DNA from: an uncultured Alphaproteobacteria bacterium
Lineage (GTDB): Bacteria; Pseudomonadota; Alphaproteobacteria; RF32; CAG-239
Direction of reading: 5' to 3'
Assembly: GCA_910580155.1 (NCBI GenBank)
Contig: CAJTWX010000065.1
Coordinates: forward strand, 1-8,451
DNA: 8,451 bases
The position numbers were made by a program, and so were the translations under genes. The notes under the pieces were generated by a model. It saw only the letters and a list, made by a program, of their open reading frames with translations. It was not told the DNA's origin and ran no database searches. Of this stretch, positions 5,085 through 8,451 are shown piece after piece; the first letter of the stretch is position 1; each line of letters begins with the position of its first letter.

Positions 5085-7436
5085 TTATAAATCCTTTTTA
5101 ATGGAAATCTCCACTTTCAACACATTCTCGCCATTCTTATAAGTATAATCCAGTGCATCAGCCATTTTGCGGGCAATAAATATGCCAAGTCCGCCTACTT
5201 CCCTTTCTGCCAAAGGCTGCGTCGTATCCGGTTCTTGCCGTTCCAACGGATTATACGGCTTACCACTGTCTGTAAATATTACGCTGTAACGGTTTTTGTA
5301 CAGCGCGGTTTGAATCCGTACGATACCGCCGTTCTCATAGGCATACAGAGCAATGTTGGTAAACAGCTCTTCAGCAATAACAATCATTTTGGAGCGTATC
5401 TCTGGCGCAATTTTTTTCTGTGCCATATCTCGCTCAATATACCCCAGCACATCTCGCAATTGTGTAACATCCGCCTCAACTTTTAAAATATCGGAATGCG
5501 CCCCGCGATAAAGGAAAGATAACATCGTAATGTCATCAGATTGCTGCGCGCCTTCGGTAAATTTCCGGATGTCGGTAATAACGTCCTTAACAGTTTCTGC
5601 CGGCGTAGCTTGCTTTCGCTGTAACACATTATACAAACGTTCCTCGCCGTAAAAATCTCTCGTACGATTTTCCGCTTCGGTAATACCATCTGTATAAAGG
5701 AAAATCCGGCTGTTTGGTCTGAGCTTGATTTTTTCGGCTTTATACGCCATTCCTTCTCTGACTCCCAAAACGAAATTTTGTTGCGGTGTTATTTTCCGGC
5801 ACCCCGTATCGTCAATCAAAAATGGCGGCAAATGACCGGCATTCACAAATTCCATCTCGCCGTTTTCGAGGTTGATAACCGCAAAAAAGGCTGTCACAAA
5901 CATACAGGCTTTGTTTCCCTCACATAAAATATTGTTGGCACGTTCAAAAACTTTTACAACAGAATGCGTATATTGTGCCGTGTGTTTAATTACCTCTTGG
6001 GCGCGCATCATATAAAGCGCTGCCGAAATCCCTTTGCCGGACACATCCGCCATTACCAATGCAATTTTATGTTTATTTAAAAAGAAAAAGTCATAAAAAT
6101 CCCCGCCGATTTGCCGTGCCGGAATCATCAGGGCGTGGATATCAAACGCCTTATGTTCGGGAAAAACCGCAGGCAGCGCCGCATTTTGAATTTGCTTGGC
6201 AATTTCAAGTTCGCTCAGATTCTTTTGCTTTTCAGTTGCATCCTGTTTTTCTTTGGCAATATACTCCAAAAGATTTGAGCGCATATTATGAAAAGCGGCG
6301 GATAGTGTGCCGATTTCATCATCCGAATGAAGATCAGAAACAAGCTCGGAAAAGTTTCCCTCGCCATATTGTGTAGCAATTCGAGCCAAACTTTGCAAAG
6401 GTCGGGTTGAATAATGGCAGATTTTATTGATAAGAAACAGCAAAATCAATATTCCGGCTGCTGTCGAGATAATAATCATAATCTGTAAGTCATATACCGG
6501 CTTAAACAAAGCGGCTTGCGAATAAATCAGGCAAATTCCCCAGTCTAAATGCGGAACAGGTGCATAAAAGAAAATCGTCGGAGCGCCGTAAACCGATGAA
6601 AACGGCATCTGCGTATATCCCGATTTGCCCGACAGCACCTCTTCGCCGATTTGAAACAATTTGGGATTGTTTAATTTCTTAGCCAATTCGTAAATGGTTG
6701 TTTTAAGATTTATCTCTGGGTTTGGGTGGGTGATATATAGTCCGTTTTTAGAAAGCAGAACCAACTCTCCGTCATCGCTAAAAGGTGAGCTTTCAATATA
6801 TTGCTGAATATCACGCAAATCGACCGAAATGGAAACAATCCCCGTAAAAGTGCTCTGTTTCTGAAATCTAAATGGCAAAATACAGGTAATAACCATACTT
6901 TGTTTAGGGCTGTTGGGGCTGATATATGGCTCAGACCAAACAATTTTAGCATCTCGGACAATATTGTTAAACCACGGCAGTTTTTCGCCGAAGTCATCGA
7001 TATATTCGCTTTTAAATGAAAAACCATCATCATTTGCAAAAGCGGAATAGAACATTCCAGATACGGAGTTTTCCGCCGGAAAGGTATAAATAGCTGCGTG
7101 CGAAAGGTCTAATCCCGACGTGTGAATGGCTTTAATTGTAGATATCAGGGCAATTTCCATCGCCTCCACATCATCAGCCTCCAGCGCATTAAGCGTATTT
7201 CTCAAGCTGCGGACAGCTTGTTCGGTTTCCTGTACCAGATGGGTAACATTATCAACGGAGGCTTTGATGGTATGGACGGAATGTTCCATAATCTGCTCTT
7301 TGATAATTGTTTCCGAACGTTTCGTAACAATTCCCAAAAGAATAACTAGGCCCAAAAATGAGCACCCCAGCACGCTAAGGCTGATTTTAAAAACCAAAGA
7401 CTGCTTTTTCAGCCACTTTTTGCCCAAACAAACCAT
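5085..7436 (-). CDS. dCache-HAMP sensor with SpoIIE/RsbU-type PP2C phosphatase and RsbW-type HATPase domains
   Basis: This 783-residue inner-membrane protein appears to combine opposing activities on a STAS protein. A first helix (about 16-37) and a second (about 317-338) enclose a periplasmic double-Cache-like sensor (about 40-315; WSEPYISP at 167-174, ELVLLSKNGLYITHPNP at 224-240). A HAMP domain (about 339-392, RPLQSLA 345-351 and DEIGTL 373-378) and a short coiled coil lead to the PP2C domain (about 405-642), with metal-binding motifs GGDFYD (444-449), ADVSGKG (463-469), NAGHLPP (532-538), YTDGITEAEN (581-590) and SDDIT (633-637). The C-terminal GHKL kinase-like domain (about 650-780) has AEELFTNIALYAY (688-700) with the E and N of the N-box, DSGKPYNP (723-730) and GGLGIFIARKMAD (748-760). 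By family, the PP2C part dephosphorylates, and the HATPase part phosphorylates, the Ser of a STAS antagonist. The STAS gene lies directly upstream; its stop and this ATG overlap as TAATG, so translation is coupled. The sensed ligand and the final target are unknown. Confidence 0.93.
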   Translation of the reverse strand: MVCLGKKWLKKQSLVFKISLSVLGCSFLGLVILLGIVTKRSETIIKEQIMEHSVHTIKASVDNVTHLVQETEQAVRSLRNTLNALEADDVEAMEIALISTIKAIHTSGLDLSHAAIYTFPAENSVSGMFYSAFANDDGFSFKSEYIDDFGEKLPWFNNIVRDAKIVWSEPYISPNSPKQSMVITCILPFRFQKQSTFTGIVSISVDLRDIQQYIESSPFSDDGELVLLSKNGLYITHPNPEINLKTTIYELAKKLNNPKLFQIGEEVLSGKSGYTQMPFSSVYGAPTIFFYAPVPHLDWGICLIYSQAALFKPVYDLQIMIIISTAAGILILLFLINKICHYSTRPLQSLARIATQYGEGNFSELVSDLHSDDEIGTLSAAFHNMRSNLLEYIAKEKQDATEKQKNLSELEIAKQIQNAALPAVFPEHKAFDIHALMIPARQIGGDFYDFFFLNKHKIALVMADVSGKGISAALYMMRAQEVIKHTAQYTHSVVKVFERANNILCEGNKACMFVTAFFAVINLENGEMEFVNAGHLPPFLIDDTGCRKITPQQNFVLGVREGMAYKAEKIKLRPNSRIFLYTDGITEAENRTRDFYGEERLYNVLQRKQATPAETVKDVITDIRKFTEGAQQSDDITMLSFLYRGAHSDILKVEADVTQLRDVLGYIERDMAQKKIAPEIRSKMIVIAEELFTNIALYAYENGGIVRIQTALYKNRYSVIFTDSGKPYNPLERQEPDTTQPLAEREVGGLGIFIARKMADALDYTYKNGENVLKVEISIKKDL

Positions 7437-7750
7437 TAAGCTTTTTCTATAATATCCTGAAATCCGACCATATCAAAAATAGATTTTACAAAATCCGAAA
7501 CTTTAATAAGCCGCATTGTGCCGTTTTTGGCTTTCATAGTCTTTTCAAAAAATAAAAATGCCCGCAACCCTGCCGAAAAAACATATTCAACGTTTTGCAT
7601 ATCAAAAATAAGCTCTTCCACATCAGTCAAATCAAGCGCTTGCTCTAATTCCGGCGTAGTGTTCGGGTCAAGCCAGCCCTCCAGTCTGCAAATCAATACG
7701 CCCTGATTTTTGGTCTGCTCAATTTTTAATGTCCTGTTTTCAGCTTCCAT
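7436..7750 (-). CDS. STAS-domain anti-sigma-factor antagonist (RsbV/SpoIIAA-like)
   Basis: This 104-residue single-domain cytoplasmic protein has the STAS fold pattern: an early beta strand pair (LKIEQTKNQGVLICRLEG), a helix after the PNTTPEL segment, the strand VEELIFDMQNVEYV (44-57) and the phospho-acceptor loop FSAGLRAFL (58-66). By analogy with RsbV and SpoIIAA, S59 is the likely phosphorylation site. It is probably the substrate of the HATPase and PP2C domains of the sensor encoded just downstream. In its unphosphorylated form it would bind and neutralise an anti-sigma factor or other HATPase protein, possibly the sensor's own HATPase domain. An AGGAG (plus-strand CTCCT at 7757-7761) lies 6 bases before the ATG, and a sigma70-type promoter lies further upstream. 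The length is normal for the family and the reading frame is intact. What it finally controls cannot be read here. Confidence 0.9.
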   Translation of the reverse strand: MEAENRTLKIEQTKNQGVLICRLEGWLDPNTTPELEQALDLTDVEELIFDMQNVEYVFSAGLRAFLFFEKTMKAKNGTMRLIKVSDFVKSIFDMVGFQDIIEKA

Positions 7751-7779
7751 AATTAACTCCTATAAATCCGATTACGGCT

Positions 7780-7808
7780 AATTTATATAACAGAATTGCG
7801 GATGTCAA
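7780..7808 (-). promoter_or_regulatory. Predicted sigma70-type promoter of the STAS-sensor operon
   Basis: On the minus strand a perfect TTGACA (plus 7803-7808) is followed after 17 bases by TAAATT (plus 7780-7785); reading TATAAA (plus 7782-7787) instead gives a spacer of 15. Transcription would begin about 25 bases before the STAS ATG. The -35 box overlaps one arm of an inverted repeat. Confidence 0.6.
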
Positions 7809-7827
7809 CGGTTTTATATACCCGTTG
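7806..7827. promoter_or_regulatory. Inverted repeat CAACGG-N10-CCGTTG, candidate operator
   Basis: CAACGG at 7806-7811 and CCGTTG at 7822-7827 form a perfect inverted repeat with a 10-base spacer rich in A and T. Half-site centres are 16 bases apart, somewhat over one and a half helical turns. One arm overlaps the -35 box of the STAS operon, and the other lies about 20 bases upstream of the -35 box of the divergent tyrosine phosphatase gene. No T-run follows either arm, so a terminator is unlikely. A dimeric DNA-binding regulator is possible, but six-base arms can arise by chance. Confidence 0.35.
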
Positions 7828-7845
7828 TTAAAGACACAAAAGAGC

Positions 7846-7874
7846 TTGATTTAGTTGCCATAGTAAAATATAAT
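7846..7874 (+). promoter_or_regulatory. Predicted sigma70-type promoter of the LMW tyrosine phosphatase gene
   Basis: TTGATT at 7846-7851 and a consensus TATAAT at 7869-7874 are separated by 17 bases, the ideal spacing. The predicted start would give a leader of roughly 23 bases, ending with AAGGA at 7891-7895, 8 bases before the ATG. Confidence 0.65.
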
Positions 7875-7903
7875 AATAGAAAACAGGAATAAGGAAAATC
7901 AAG

Positions 7904-8368
7904 ATGATTAAAGTTTTATTTGTGTGTCTGGGCAATATCTGCCGTTCGCCAATGGCTGAGTTTGTTTTTAAGCAAATGGTAGCAGAACGCGGATTATCCG
8001 CAGAGTTTGAAATAGCTTCAGCAGCCACTGAAGGTTATAACGAAATGTGTCACGCCGGCATACATCACGGCACAAAGGCAATATTGAAAGCAATGCACGT
8101 TCCGTTTGCAGAACACTATTCCCGCCGCATACGTCCGAATGATTATGCATATTATAACTATATTCTGGCAATGGATGACAGTAATATTGAAGATATTCAA
8201 GCCGTCATCGGTCAGGATACCGAACACAAAATCTACCGTTTGCTGGATTTCACATCCCATCCCCGTAATATCAAAGACCCGTGGTACACCGGAAATTTTG
8301 ATGAAACCTATTGGGATATTGTCGAAGGCTGTGATGCTTTCTTGAAATACATGGAAGCAAGTAATTAA
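7904..8368 (+). CDS. Low-molecular-weight protein-tyrosine phosphatase
   Basis: This 154-residue cytoplasmic enzyme hydrolyses phosphotyrosine through a cysteinyl-phosphate intermediate. The P-loop is VCLGNICRS (7-15), with nucleophile C8 and R14 of the CX5R motif, followed directly by PMAE. The general acid D125 sits in KDPWYTG (124-130), and the C-terminal helix carries the usual acidic and hydrophobic pattern. LAMDDSN (88-94) matches the conserved LxMDxxN segment. Length is normal and no domain is missing. Bacterial relatives such as Wzb and Etp reverse BY-kinase phosphorylation in capsule export, while others act more broadly; no BY-kinase is visible here, so the substrate is open. The gene has its own promoter and is divergent from the STAS operon. 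An arsenate reductase is a less likely reading, because the aspartate and the DPW loop are those of the phosphatases. Confidence 0.93.
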   Translation: MIKVLFVCLGNICRSPMAEFVFKQMVAERGLSAEFEIASAATEGYNEMCHAGIHHGTKAILKAMHVPFAEHYSRRIRPNDYAYYNYILAMDDSNIEDIQAVIGQDTEHKIYRLLDFTSHPRNIKDPWYTGNFDETYWDIVEGCDAFLKYMEASN

Positions 8369-8451
8369 AAATAAGTAATTCCCACTCTAATAACCAGATA
8401 CCCACAAACATCATACTATTTAGCCTCTTTCGGTTGGGTACCTTATGTGAT
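8369..8451. other. Downstream flank, nothing recognised
   Basis: AAGTAATT occurs twice (8359-8366, overlapping the stop codon, and 8373-8380). TACCCA at 8399-8404 pairs with TGGGTA at 8435-8440 across a 30-base loop, too weak and without a T-run to be called a terminator. A minus-strand frame is open from the window end into the phosphatase gene but shows no family character. Confidence 0.4.

Noticed and set aside
4874..5101. Plus-strand 75-codon ORF in another frame of the TPM gene
   Set aside because: Its alanine/valine-rich sequence is the shifted reading of the glycine repeat; it is a shadow frame.
7904..8368. Arsenate reductase instead of tyrosine phosphatase
   Set aside because: The CLGNICRS loop with PMAE and the D125-P-W-Y acid loop are those of LMW tyrosine phosphatases.
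8399..8440. TACCCA/TGGGTA inverted repeat as a terminator of the phosphatase gene
   Set aside because: Six-base arms with a 30-base loop and no following T-run are too weak.

Overview
The window holds seven protein-coding genes in about 8.45 kb, with very little non-coding DNA. Ribosome binding sites are AGGAG-like throughout. The content (a CDP-polyol surface-polymer pair, a LemA/TPM pair with signal peptide and membrane anchors, a dCache-HAMP-PP2C sensor, a low-molecular-weight tyrosine phosphatase) suggests a moderately AT-rich bacterium, most likely Gram-negative and perhaps a host-associated proteobacterium. This placement is a guess from gene style; no rRNA, tRNA or other phylogenetic marker is present. 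No mobile element, CRISPR array or RNA gene was found.

Left block (88-3703, + strand): two nearly abutting genes for a polyol-phosphate surface polymer. The first is a fusion of an IspD/TarI-type cytidylyltransferase and a short-chain dehydrogenase, the Bcs1 arrangement that makes CDP-ribitol from ribulose 5-phosphate. The second is a fusion of a family-2 glycosyltransferase and a TagF-like CDP-polyol phosphotransferase. Together they could make the activated ribitol-phosphate donor and build a sugar/ribitol-phosphate chain for a capsule, O-antigen or teichoic-acid-like glycan. The second gene is strikingly AT-rich in its middle, as in many exchangeable polysaccharide loci. The window probably catches the edge of a larger locus lying to the left.

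Middle block (3813-5082, + strand): lemA followed 13 bases later by a TPM-domain (YgcG-like) protein with a signal peptide, one C-terminal membrane helix and a glycine-rich tail. This is a widely conserved membrane pair of poorly understood function.

Right block (5085-7750, - strand): a STAS anti-sigma-factor antagonist gene translationally coupled (TAATG) to a 783-residue membrane sensor. The sensor carries dCache, HAMP, SpoIIE/RsbU-type PP2C phosphatase and RsbW-type HATPase domains in one chain. Phosphatase, kinase and STAS substrate therefore form an almost complete partner-switching module, but the output (sigma factor or other target) is not in the window. The 3' end of this operon meets the TPM gene tail to tail, with two bases between the stop codons.

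Right edge (7904-8368, + strand): a low-molecular-weight protein-tyrosine phosphatase transcribed divergently from the STAS operon. The 153-base intergenic region carries a good sigma70-type promoter in each direction and an inverted repeat (CAACGG-N10-CCGTTG) that overlaps the STAS -35 box, a plausible operator.
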